Assembly (NCBI GenBank): GCA_023410055.1
Contig: JAEYQK010000126.1
Coordinates: 1-36,637 of the forward strand
From: Acidobacteriota bacterium
Lineage (GTDB): Bacteria > Acidobacteriota > Terriglobia > Terriglobales > Acidobacteriaceae
Direction: 5' to 3'
Length of the DNA: 36,637 nt
The notes beneath the pieces are model-generated. The model was not told the origin of the DNA. It was given only the letters and a program-made list of their open reading frames with translations, and made no database searches. Below are positions 17,576 to 24,704 of the stretch, one piece after another (position 1 is the first letter of the stretch; each line of letters opens with the position of its first letter). The translations under genes were made by a program, and so were the position numbers.

Positions 17576-18027
17576 GAGATAGTTATCACAAGTGCAGATG
17601 ATCGCGTACCCGGTGCGAAACTTGGAGCCGTGAAGTTCTTGCTCCAACGAGGTGAAGGCGACTCGACTGCTCACATGTGGACTTGTTGGATCGCCCCAAA
17701 AAGGATTCGTTCTGCCGTCGGCCGTCGGCCGTCGGCCCGCCAGAGTCCAGTAACGACTAGTCGGCCAGTGTGGACTAACGGTCATCCGTGAGCGGGTACA
17801 CGTCCGTATGGGGCGTCCTCAGTACAGGTCACGGCCTGCTGCTTAGTTCCAGCGGAGGCTTAAGTGCACCTCGCAGCCGAGTGTGAAGACTTCTCTTGCT
17901 TTGTGTGTTTACAGGCATTCACCCGAAAAAAGCCACGCAAACCGTTTCGTTAGCTTTTCTGAAACGGACACGGTACGGATACAGGTGGGGTGCTTTGGAC
18001 GAGAATTGCGGGAACCCGCATAAGTTT
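17576..18027. other. Non-coding spacer with a heptamer repeat
   Basis: This stretch separates the lipoprotein gene from the minus-strand tRNA. No convincing gene was found; an open frame at 17896-18090 runs antisense through the tRNA and is rejected. Three head-to-tail copies of GCCGTCG lie at 17714-17734. No clear intrinsic terminator was seen after the lipoprotein stop. Confidence 0.6.
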
Positions 18028-18101
18028 TGGCTGCCCCCCAGGGATTCGAACCCCGATATGCTGATCCAGAGTCAGCTGTCCTACCATTGAACGAGGGGGC
18101 A
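18028..18101 (-). tRNA. tRNA-Gln (anticodon CUG)
   Basis: The minus strand folds into a complete cloverleaf. The acceptor stem TGCCCCC (complement of 18095-18101) pairs with GGGGGCA (complement of 18032-18038). The D-arm is GTTC/GGAC. The anticodon stem is GCTGA/TCAGC with loop CTCTGGA, so the anticodon is CTG, which reads the Gln codon CAG. The T-arm is CGGGG-TTCGAAT-CCCTG, and the discriminator is G. The 3' CCA is encoded (complement of 18028-18030). It is preceded on the same strand by a good promoter. Confidence 0.95.
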
Positions 18102-18154
18102 GCAAAGCGCTGCCTTGAATTGTCGAAGAGACGCAACCAAATCGCGTCAAATCG

Positions 18155-18183
18155 ATTCTATTTGCTGCCTGCGTTTCGGTCAA
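18155..18183 (-). promoter_or_regulatory. Promoter of the tRNA-Gln gene
   Basis: On the minus strand a TTGACC -35 box (complement of 18178-18183) and a TAGAAT -10 box (complement of 18155-18160) are separated by 17 bases. Both match sigma-70 at five of six positions. Transcription would start near 18148, about 47 bases before the mature tRNA 5' end. Confidence 0.7.
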
Positions 18184-18337
18184 CCAGAACACTTCCTTAA
18201 GTGCAGTCAGCTCGCGACTCTGATTTGCCCTGCTCGGGCTGGGTGGGCAACCGCGTAGCAATTACTCACATCTCTGGCGAGGCAGGAGAGTGGATCATAG
18301 TCATCGTGTGTGAGCCACTTCCATCTTCTGAGGCGCC

Positions 18338-19381
18338 ATGCCGAACATGGAACTCTGGTCGCAAAGCTGTCTCCATCATGTTGCACTCGGGCGATTGTTT
18401 TATGTCGCTTTGATCATCTTTTCTTGTGTTTCCTTCATAGGTGCCCAATCCGCGGAAGACGTGCAAATAGTTCCACGGGCCCCAGACGAGCCCGGCGCTG
18501 TTGCCTCGCGTTCCAGTGCCGATCTACTGCCTGCCAGTGCACGCGCGCTTCGGGTGGACGTCAACCTTGTTCTTGTGCCCGTCACCGTAATCGACGCAAA
18601 GAATCGACCTGTAGCCAACCTCGACAGTCAGAACTTCGAACTGTTTGAAGGTGAACGTCGTCAGGAAATCAAATTTTTCTCCATTGAAGATGCCCCCATT
18701 TCCGTCGGTCTGATTGTCGATCTAAGCGGCAGCATGGCAAATAAGATTGACGAAGTGCGCTATGCGGTCAACGAGTTCTTCGTAAACGCGAATCCTCAGG
18801 ACGACTACTTCGTTGTCACCGTTTCGGACACGCCAAAGGTATTGGCCAATACCACCCAATCCATCGGTACGATCCAGGAAAAGCTGGGCTCGGTTCCTCC
18901 CGGCGGCTACACTGCGTTGCTCGACGCCATATATCTTGCGGAGACGAAACTGCGCAACGCTCGCTATCAGCGCAAGGCTCTCGTGATAGTCTCTGACGGC
19001 GGCGACAATATAAGTCGATACAGTCTTCGCGAAATCAAGAGCCTTGTTCAGGAGACGGATGCGATCATCTACGCGATGGGCCTTTTCGACGGACTCCCAT
19101 TCATCAGATCCATTGAAGAGAAGTTCGGCCGCCATTTGCTAGATCAAGTGACGGAGGCGACTGGTGGGCGCACCCTCCCCATAGATAATGCCGCGAAGTT
19201 GCCGCAAGCGGCCATGCTTATCAGCAGGGAACTGCGAAGCCAATACGTTTTGGGCTACAACCCGAACGCCGACAGCCGCGACGGCAAATGGAAGAAGATA
19301 CGCGTCAAAGTGAATCCCCAGGGGGGACATTCCCGAGTACAAGCGTTCTACAAGAAAGGCTACTCGGCCTCGCAGTACTGA
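18338..19381 (+). CDS. VWFA-domain protein of the acidobacterial type
   Basis: This 347-residue protein has an N-terminal membrane/signal segment (about residues 17-36), a beta-rich segment at 70-115 (VDVNLVLVPVTVIDAKNRPVANL, NFELFEGERRQEI) and a von Willebrand factor A domain at 120-300. The MIDAS motif is intact: D128-L-S130-G-S132, T192 and D220. The order, including DGKWKKIRVKVN near the end, matches the acidobacterial VWFA-related family (TIGR03436), which is largely restricted to Acidobacteriota and supports the taxonomic call. Its cellular role is unknown; it is probably a secreted or periplasmic adhesion-type protein. ATG 18338 is used; ATG 18347 is an alternative. It lies downstream of the divergent tRNA. 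Confidence 0.85.
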   Translation: MPNMELWSQSCLHHVALGRLFYVALIIFSCVSFIGAQSAEDVQIVPRAPDEPGAVASRSSADLLPASARALRVDVNLVLVPVTVIDAKNRPVANLDSQNFELFEGERRQEIKFFSIEDAPISVGLIVDLSGSMANKIDEVRYAVNEFFVNANPQDDYFVVTVSDTPKVLANTTQSIGTIQEKLGSVPPGGYTALLDAIYLAETKLRNARYQRKALVIVSDGGDNISRYSLREIKSLVQETDAIIYAMGLFDGLPFIRSIEEKFGRHLLDQVTEATGGRTLPIDNAAKLPQAAMLISRELRSQYVLGYNPNADSRDGKWKKIRVKVNPQGGHSRVQAFYKKGYSASQY

Positions 19382-19388
19382 GCGGGCA

Positions 19389-20117
19389 CTATTGCTGCCC
19401 GCGACGACTCAGTTTCCGAGAAATGGTGGGCCAATACTCCTTCAGCACGTTAACTCCGACCGTGATGCCGATCATTCTGCCTGACCGGATAAACGTCTTG
19501 CCTACCGTTCTCTCGTGCTCTGGAAGATAAGTGTTGGCGACGCTTTGGGCGGCGATGGGCGCGAGAATGCCTGACCAGTTAAACGCATCGTCCCCCTTGT
19601 CGTTCTTTGTGACGACCACGTGGCGCAAAGCGTACTTCACGCTCTGACCTAAGCTGCCCGATCCTTGCCGGAAAAAGCGCGGGTCTTGATGCAACACCGA
19701 AGGAATCAGAAAGGTCCCGAAAAAAGCACTTGAAGCTCCCGTGGCCATGTTGGCTCCGAAGCGTTTGCCGTATCCTTCGCCGCCCTGCCCATACCCTTCG
19801 GGATGATCTAGTGCCTGTCCCAAACCGGCTGCTGCGGCAGCTCGAGTCATATTCGCGGGAGAAACGCTCTTAAAGGCAAATAACCTGAACTTGCCGCCGA
19901 CCGAGAGAGGGGCTTTATTTTCAGCTACATCCGGCGAGAACCTCGTCCTCTGGACGAAAGATTCAATGACTGAATGCTTCTCTATGGCCGTCCCCGCGGC
20001 AGCTGGCTGGTTGTGGACCGCGACGGGTGGCGCGTCGTTCGGCGGGGCGGGCGGTTCTTGCCCTTGGCTGACGGAACAAAGAGCTACTGCCAGGAAGAAA
20101 ACGGAGACGCACCTCAT
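19389..20117 (-). CDS. Conserved acidobacterial-type secreted protein
   Basis: This 242-residue protein has a signal peptide (MRCVSVFFLAVALCSVSQGQ) followed by a Pro/Ala-rich linker. The conserved core is YGQGGEGYGKRFGANMATGASSAFFGTFLIPSVLHQDPRFFRQG with a following FNWSGILAPIAAQSVANTYLPE. I recognise this as a common acidobacterial secreted family without known function. The Gly- and Ala-rich pattern could mean a membrane-associated or beta-barrel protein. Start ATG 20117 is preferred over 20144 because GAGGG lies six bases upstream on the minus strand. It is convergent with the VWFA gene with only 7 bases between stops. Confidence 0.75.
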   Translation of the reverse strand: MRCVSVFFLAVALCSVSQGQEPPAPPNDAPPVAVHNQPAAAGTAIEKHSVIESFVQRTRFSPDVAENKAPLSVGGKFRLFAFKSVSPANMTRAAAAAGLGQALDHPEGYGQGGEGYGKRFGANMATGASSAFFGTFLIPSVLHQDPRFFRQGSGSLGQSVKYALRHVVVTKNDKGDDAFNWSGILAPIAAQSVANTYLPEHERTVGKTFIRSGRMIGITVGVNVLKEYWPTISRKLSRRGQQ

Positions 20118-20207
20118 CGGGAACCCTCGGGGCCAGGCATTCAAGCTGTGCTGAATGAAAGCAGAGTATCAGAGGATTGTCTCTGACGGAACCGAAATAG
20201 GTGGAGC

Positions 20208-20612
20208 CTAGTCGTGGTACATGTGCGGATAAGACACTCGCATCAGATCGCAGCCAGCCTGAATGTGCAATTTGGAGAGTTCGCGGCCCTTCCCGATACC
20301 GGGGCATCGTCTGGCGGTCTTGGCGAGTTCCTTGCTGCTCTCAACGATTTCCGGCCAGATTGGAAACGCAGCGCACTGCGCTGGCTTGACCGGGTGAATC
20401 GTGCAGCCCGATTCAGCGAGAAACGGGCATTGTGTGTTCTTCGCGTTTCGGAGTCGTCGCTGATTCTTGGTGCGGTACAAATAGCGCTGCTCGAATTCCG
20501 CAACATTCATTTGCAGGAACTCGGCGATTCTTACCACATCGTTCTCGCTTAGGTAGACGAATCCCTTTTCTTCGCAGCACTTCACGCACCCCGGTTGGCA
20601 TTCAAAACGCAT
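20208..20612 (-). CDS. YkgJ-family zinc/iron-chelating cysteine-cluster protein
   Basis: This 134-residue protein shows the cysteine-cluster signature: MRFECQPGCVKCCEE near the start (C5, C9, C12, C13), CPFLAESGCTIHPVKPAQCAAFPIWP in the middle and CPGIGKGRELS later. Family members (CxxCxxCC, UPF0153/YkgJ) probably bind Zn or Fe; no reaction is known. It is complete at this length. It is divergent from paaK and starts at 20612, only 172 bases from the paaK start, so the two may share a control region. Confidence 0.85.
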   Translation of the reverse strand: MRFECQPGCVKCCEEKGFVYLSENDVVRIAEFLQMNVAEFEQRYLYRTKNQRRLRNAKNTQCPFLAESGCTIHPVKPAQCAAFPIWPEIVESSKELAKTARRCPGIGKGRELSKLHIQAGCDLMRVSYPHMYHD

Positions 20613-20676
20613 GGGACGATTCTACCCGAACATTGTTCTTGAGCGTTTTGTCGATTGCACCAAACAAAATAGTTCG

Positions 20677-20706
20677 TTTACCACGGCCACACTGGTCGGC
20701 TACACT
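20677..20706 (+). promoter_or_regulatory. Possible paaK promoter
   Basis: TTTACC (20677-20682) and TACACT (20701-20706) are separated by 18 bases and lie about 80 bases before the paaK start, in the divergent spacer with the YkgJ-type gene. The -10 box is good and the -35 box moderate. Confidence 0.35.
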
Positions 20707-20784
20707 GAAAATTCCAGCCAATCTGAAGAAGTGCGGGAGAACGGTCGCGGTGTACGGAACCGGCCCGCTCCACGAGGAGGTACA

Positions 20785-22104
20785 TTGACGGCAGCTCGAA
20801 CCTGTTTCCAGCCGGTTAGTGCGCTGGACTACGTTCCGAAGCAGGAGCTCGAACAGCTCCAGCTCGAGCGCATGCGCGCAGTCGTGAAACGCTCGTGGGA
20901 CAACGTCGCTCTCTTTCGCAATCGAATGCAGGAGCGCGATCTCACTCCGGAATGCATCAAGTCCCTCGCCGACGTCGCGAAACTTCCCTTCACTGTAAAG
21001 ACCGATCTTCGCGATACGTATCCTTTTGGCCTTTTCGCCAGCCCAATGAAGGACATCGTTCGCCTTCACGCTTCGAGCGGCACGACCGGCAAACCGATCG
21101 TCGTCGCCTACACGGATCGAGACGTTGACGTCTGGGCCTCCGTCATGGAGCGATCGTTCGCTGCCTGCGGCATGCACGAAGGCGACATCATTCAGAACGC
21201 CTACGGCTACGGCCTCTTCACCGGCGGCCTCGGCGCGCACTACGGAGCCGAGCGCCTCGGCGCTGCCGTTATTCCGGTTTCTGGCGGCAATACCGATCGC
21301 CAGATCATGCTGCTCTCCGACTTCGGTGTAACTGCCATTTGCTGTACTCCGAGCTATTTCCTGCACATCATTGAACGTGCCGGACAACTTGGCGTGGACA
21401 TGAAGAAGCTCCCGCTTCGCACCGGCGTCTTCGGTGCTGAACCCTGGACCGAGTCCATGCGTCGCCGCATCGAGGCGGAGACCAGCATCAAGGCTTATGA
21501 CATCTACGGTCTGTCCGAGATTATTGGCCCTGGTGTCGCCATCGAGTGCTCAAGCCAGAACGGGTTGCACATCTTCGAAGACCATTTCTATCCCGAGATC
21601 ATCGATCCCGAAACCGGTGAAGTGCTTCCAGATGGCGCCGAAGGCGAACTTGTCCTGACCACGTTCAGCAAGGAAGCTATGCCGATGATCCGCTACCGCA
21701 CGCGGGACATCACGTCACTGCTAACCGAAAAATGCCCGTGCGGCCGTACACTTCGCCGCATGCGCCGCATCGGTCGCCGTAGCGACGACATGCTCATTCT
21801 GCGCGGCGTAAACGTATTCCCGTCGCAGGTCGAAACCGTCCTGCTCGACATCGAAGGGACACTGCCTCACTACCAGATCATCCTCACGCGCGAGCGCGGA
21901 CTCGACCAGATGGAAGTCCAGGTCGAAGTGACAGCGGAAACGTTCGGTGATACCGTAGGTGCGCTCGAGGCGCTCGAAGAAAAGCTGGCGGATGCCATGG
22001 AACGTGTTTTACAGATTCGCGTGAAGGTCACTCTCGTGGAACCCCGCACCATTCAACGCAGCGAAGGCAAAGCCAAACGAGTCATAGATCGGCGGCAACT
22101 ATGA
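20785..22104 (+). CDS. paaK: Phenylacetate-CoA ligase family protein
   Basis: This 439-residue adenylate-forming enzyme would ligate phenylacetate or a related aromatic acid to CoA. Typical segments are ASSGTTGKP (residues 96-104, the ATP-binding loop), YGLSEIIGPGV, and PMIRYRTRDIT...CPCGRTLRRM with IGRRSDDMLILRGVNVFP. The length is usual for PaaK. The chosen start is TTG 20785, because AGGAGG (20775-20780) is directly upstream; the open frame from 20611 lacks such a site and its extra 58 residues look non-coding. The stop overlaps the next ATG (ATGA, 22101-22104), which encodes a tandem ACT protein often found with PaaK. No other phenylacetate pathway genes are nearby, so substrate may be another aryl acid, e.g. 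indoleacetate. Confidence 0.9.
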   Translation: MTAARTCFQPVSALDYVPKQELEQLQLERMRAVVKRSWDNVALFRNRMQERDLTPECIKSLADVAKLPFTVKTDLRDTYPFGLFASPMKDIVRLHASSGTTGKPIVVAYTDRDVDVWASVMERSFAACGMHEGDIIQNAYGYGLFTGGLGAHYGAERLGAAVIPVSGGNTDRQIMLLSDFGVTAICCTPSYFLHIIERAGQLGVDMKKLPLRTGVFGAEPWTESMRRRIEAETSIKAYDIYGLSEIIGPGVAIECSSQNGLHIFEDHFYPEIIDPETGEVLPDGAEGELVLTTFSKEAMPMIRYRTRDITSLLTEKCPCGRTLRRMRRIGRRSDDMLILRGVNVFPSQVETVLLDIEGTLPHYQIILTRERGLDQMEVQVEVTAETFGDTVGALEALEEKLADAMERVLQIRVKVTLVEPRTIQRSEGKAKRVIDRRQL

Positions 22105-22523
22105 AGATAACGCAACTCTCCGTTTTTGCTGAGAATAAGCCGGGTCACATCGTCGCTCCATGCAAGATGCTGTCAGACGCCGGTGTGAACATTCGGGCGC
22201 TTTCACTCGCCGACACACAAAAGTTCGGCATTCTGCGCATGATCGTCTCAGACTGGAAGAAGGCCAGCGAGATGCTGCAACAGGCCGGTTTCCTCGTGAA
22301 AGCCACCGAAGTCCTCGCGATCGAAGTTGAGGATCACCCCGGCGGACTGTCGCAAGTTCTTTCGGCGCTGGAAAACAGCACGGTGAACATCGAGTACATG
22401 TACGCGTTCCCGTTCGCACATGGAGAGAAAGCCGTCCTGATCTTCCGCTTCGACGATCCGGATGCAGCGATCCAGAAGCTTCAGGCCGCTGGAATCAGCC
22501 TCGTGAGCAGGGAAGAGCTGTAG
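22101..22523 (+). CDS. Tandem ACT-domain protein coupled to paaK
   Basis: This 140-residue protein consists of two ACT domains: MKITQLSVFAENKPGHIVAPCKML (about 1-65), and VLAIEVEDHPGGLSQVLSALEN (about 70-135). The pattern KPGxI and HPGGL marks the ligand-binding turns. ACT domains bind amino acids and control enzymes; the pairing with a PaaK-type ligase by a 4-base overlap suggests a regulatory role for the ligase or sensing of aromatic amino acids. No catalytic domain is attached. Confidence 0.87.
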   Translation: MKITQLSVFAENKPGHIVAPCKMLSDAGVNIRALSLADTQKFGILRMIVSDWKKASEMLQQAGFLVKATEVLAIEVEDHPGGLSQVLSALENSTVNIEYMYAFPFAHGEKAVLIFRFDDPDAAIQKLQAAGISLVSREEL

Positions 22524-22551
22524 AGAGGTCTCCCAAGAGTCTGGAGGCGGC

Positions 22552-22863
22552 ATGAGAACTTGTTTGTTCCTTGTTGCGGTGCTGGTTGTTATGTTGGTGT
22601 TGTTTACCGCGCAGTCAACATCTTGCGTTACTGCCGGGCTTACTTGGAGTTCTGCTGCCTTGGGTCTGTTTGGTTTGTTTACTGTTGTTTTTGCGCCTAA
22701 GTTCGGAAACGAAAGCCTCACTCGGATGAATGGTGTGGTGCTTATCGGGCTGGGACTTCTGCTCTTTGTTGTCTTTTACTCATTAACTGTGATGATTCTT
22801 TTCAATGAGATAGGAAAGCCGGCTGTGCACAACAGGCCTTGCCTCTACATCGGCCAAGAGTAG
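22552..22863 (+). CDS. Small membrane protein of unknown function
   Basis: This 103-residue protein has three likely membrane segments: about 4-22 (LFLVAVLVVMLVLFTAQ), 28-50 (AGLTWSSAALGLFGLFTVVF), and 62-85 (GVVLIGLGLLLFVVFYSLTVMI). No family was recognised. A GGAGG site lies six bases before ATG 22552. T-rich, GTT-rich codon usage differs from the GC-rich paaK block and resembles the following small genes. Confidence 0.62.
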   Translation: MRTCLFLVAVLVVMLVLFTAQSTSCVTAGLTWSSAALGLFGLFTVVFAPKFGNESLTRMNGVVLIGLGLLLFVVFYSLTVMILFNEIGKPAVHNRPCLYIGQE

Positions 22864-22995
22864 AAATGGGTCCAAGGAGAACTTGAAGAGAGAGTTGCAG
22901 GCATCAAGCCTCGGTTCGTACTAATAACCTGAGTTCTGGTAACGGAACCAACATCCAAGTAGGGTTCAAGCTCTTTTTGCGCATGATAGTGTCGC

Positions 22996-23034
22996 TATCT
23001 ACCCTTCTATCGAGAGCAGCCGGATAGGTGGATA
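22996..23034. repeat. Bulged hairpin, GATAGGTGGATA family
   Basis: TATCTAC (22996-23002) and CTATC (23007-23011) pair with GATAG (23023-23027) and GTGGATA (23028-23034), with a 4-base bulge. The right arm contains GATAGGTGGATA, whose exact inverted copy is at 24365-24376. It lies upstream of the next small gene. Confidence 0.6.
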
Positions 23035-23120
23035 CATGCCCTGTTTTCGTCAACAATCGCACTCAACTTCAGCTCGCTATAGTTAGGATTTCTTGTTGTC
23101 GCAGCGGAGGTGCAGAATCG

Positions 23121-23573
23121 ATGAATGATTTCGGCAAAACGTATCGCGACCTCCTTGACGGTGCCCTTCTGAAGTTGTGGGCCGAGCGTTCGCAACTTGT
23201 GAGCGCTGCCAGAGAGAGTCTGTCGCACGAGTTGGCAAGAAGGTCTCTGACGCACGAAGCTGACCTCATTCCCGAGATGTGGTCCCTTTCCGAGGAACAG
23301 CGATACATTGCCAAGCTGCTATTCGCTGTTGTGAAAGACGAGGTTTCTGGTAATGATGCCATTGCACTCATCGAGCGGCGTGCAAAATACTGGGAGCAGA
23401 GCATATCAAGAGACGCACACATTGATGTTGCGTATCACACACTTAGGCACTTCGACGACGACTCTGACATCCGGAGCAGAGATTCCAATTACGATCAAGC
23501 AGTTCGGCTAGCATTGCAAAAACGCGCTGATGCTTTGCTTGGCGCTGCTCAGGAGCACGATTCCCAAACTTAG
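23121..23573 (+). CDS. Hypothetical protein, hydrophilic, between repeats
   Basis: This 150-residue protein appears soluble and mainly helical and acidic at its C-terminal half (RHFDDDSDIRSRDSNYD). I do not recognise a domain. ATG 23121 is supported by GGAGG (23106-23110). The frame is open to 23028, but the extra part has no coding character. It is flanked by two imperfect copies of a 23-base unit, at 23023-23045 and 23624-23646, that share GATAGGT and ATGCCCTGTT. It has no clear partner. Likely expressed, function unknown. Confidence 0.6.
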   Translation: MNDFGKTYRDLLDGALLKLWAERSQLVSAARESLSHELARRSLTHEADLIPEMWSLSEEQRYIAKLLFAVVKDEVSGNDAIALIERRAKYWEQSISRDAHIDVAYHTLRHFDDDSDIRSRDSNYDQAVRLALQKRADALLGAAQEHDSQT

Positions 23574-23577
23574 TTGT

Positions 23578-23660
23578 CGATAGGTGGCGAGACATCCCCA
23601 TGTAGCAACCTATCTCAGGTTGAGATAGGTAAACAGATGCCCTGTTATGGACACCTATCG
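23578..23660. repeat. Composite palindrome: 9-bp arms enclosing a 10-bp hairpin
   Basis: The outer arms CGATAGGTG (23578-23586) and CACCTATCG (23652-23660) are perfect inverted repeats. Inside them, ACCTATCTCA (23608-23617) pairs with TGAGATAGGT (23621-23630) across a 3-base loop. The whole element fills the spacer between two small genes. It has no T-run and could be a mobile-repeat relic, a structured RNA or a protein-binding site. Confidence 0.75.
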
Positions 23661-23704
23661 TGGAACTCTGGAAGAATTCCTTGTACTGTCATAGAGTTGC
23701 AGAC

Positions 23705-24346
23705 GTGAGAACGTACACGCTAACCATCGCATTGTTGGTCGCGCTAGTTCCATTCGTCCCGGCTCAGGACGCGCATAGTTCAGAAGCATCAGTTACGAGC
23801 AATGGCTACATAAGAGCAGAGAACGGAGTATTCTCGCTTTCAGACAACATTCTCTGTTCCTACTCGTCGGCGTCAAGTCAATCCGATTCTTACGTGCGCC
23901 AGTGCTACACGCTTTCACACGGTGAGTGGAAATCCGCGGGGCCGCCGGAGAAGGCGACTACTGAACCTGCGGACTATTTGGATTTTGCCCCTTGTGACCC
24001 GCTCAACCAACTGAACGTTGCAGTGCAGCACTCGGACATTGCGGCGCTGTTGCCGCGTTCAGCGGCTCTGAAACAAGTGACTGAGACAGAACAGTCAGCG
24101 GTCGCAGTGTACTCAGACTCGCCAGACGAGAAAGTTCATTACAGCCTACGACTGGCATTGCTCGTCAGGCGTAACGATCACTGGAGCCGTGCAAGCGACG
24201 TGTCAGTCGGTGCTGACGGTAATTTCTGCGGGATGAGGATCATGCAAAACAAGAACAGTGCCGTTGCTTTGATCTACATTGACGAGGTGGCAGGAAGCTC
24301 CGAGTACAGCGCGATTCGCAGCTTTCGTCTGTCGTGGCCGCGATAG
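23705..24346 (+). CDS. Hypothetical exported protein
   Basis: This 213-residue protein begins with a likely signal peptide (VRTYTLTIALLVALVPFVPAQ). No family was recognised. Four cysteines occur in the mature part (ILCSYSS, VRQCYTL, FAPCDPL, NFCGMRI), which could form disulfides. The frame is open from GTG 23660, which lies in the arm of a palindrome and is therefore less attractive, but that start cannot be excluded. Neither start has a good ribosome site. It is bracketed by the same repeat family as its neighbour. Codon use is less GC-rich than the housekeeping genes. Confidence 0.55.
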   Translation: MRTYTLTIALLVALVPFVPAQDAHSSEASVTSNGYIRAENGVFSLSDNILCSYSSASSQSDSYVRQCYTLSHGEWKSAGPPEKATTEPADYLDFAPCDPLNQLNVAVQHSDIAALLPRSAALKQVTETEQSAVAVYSDSPDEKVHYSLRLALLVRRNDHWSRASDVSVGADGNFCGMRIMQNKNSAVALIYIDEVAGSSEYSAIRSFRLSWPR

Positions 24347-24704
24347 CAAACGATATATCCCTCCTATCCACCTATCTGGATTCGTTACGGTCGGCGGACC
24401 GCGGTCAAGCCGAACGCGTCAATAGCCCAATCGCAATGGACTGACCGCAAGTGACTGATTACAAGCCACATTGACACCGCTAGGGAAGTGTCGGCTTTGC
24501 CTACCCAAACTGCTAGAATGTAAGTAGATGAGGCGACAAGTGGTCGTCAACGTCAGATCCACATCGTAAGTACTTATTTTTCAGAGACTTATATGTATCT
24601 CGATGACAGTCTGACAGCGTAAGTTGTCTCCTTTCAGAGACTTACGTTTTTCAACCCCGGGGGGAGGGGGGACCCCACCCCTCGCGACGCAAGGGAGGCG
24701 CTGA
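24347..24704. other. Spacer with repeated hairpins and a G/C tract before an aminotransferase
   Basis: No gene was found here. It holds the inverted copy TATCCACCTATC (24365-24376) and two copies of a 27-base unit CGTAAG-N8-TTTCAGAGACTTA (24565-24591 and 24618-24644). The second forms a hairpin (CGTAAG/CTTACG, with TCTC/GAGA inside) followed by TTTTT (24647-24651). Then CCCC, two GGGGGG runs and two CCCC runs lie at 24655-24681. The start site of the next gene has GGGAGG at 24693-24698. Confidence 0.7.
24618..24651 (+). terminator. Terminator-like hairpin in the aminotransferase leader
   Basis: CGTAAG (24618-24623) pairs with CTTACG (24641-24646), with an inner TCTC/GAGA stem, and is followed by TTTTT. 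It resembles an intrinsic terminator, either for upstream transcription or as a leader attenuator of the gene at 24705. The stem is AT-rich, so strength is uncertain. Confidence 0.4.

Noticed and set aside
17896..18090. A 64-residue plus-strand open frame
   Set aside because: It runs antisense through the tRNA-Gln gene and has no coding signature.
20602..21387. Minus-strand frame of 261 residues
   Set aside because: It is antisense to paaK, and the paaK motifs are decisive.
22864..23120. A possible extra gene before the small hypothetical protein
   Set aside because: No frame with a ribosome site was found; the region holds only a hairpin of the GATAGGTGGATA family.
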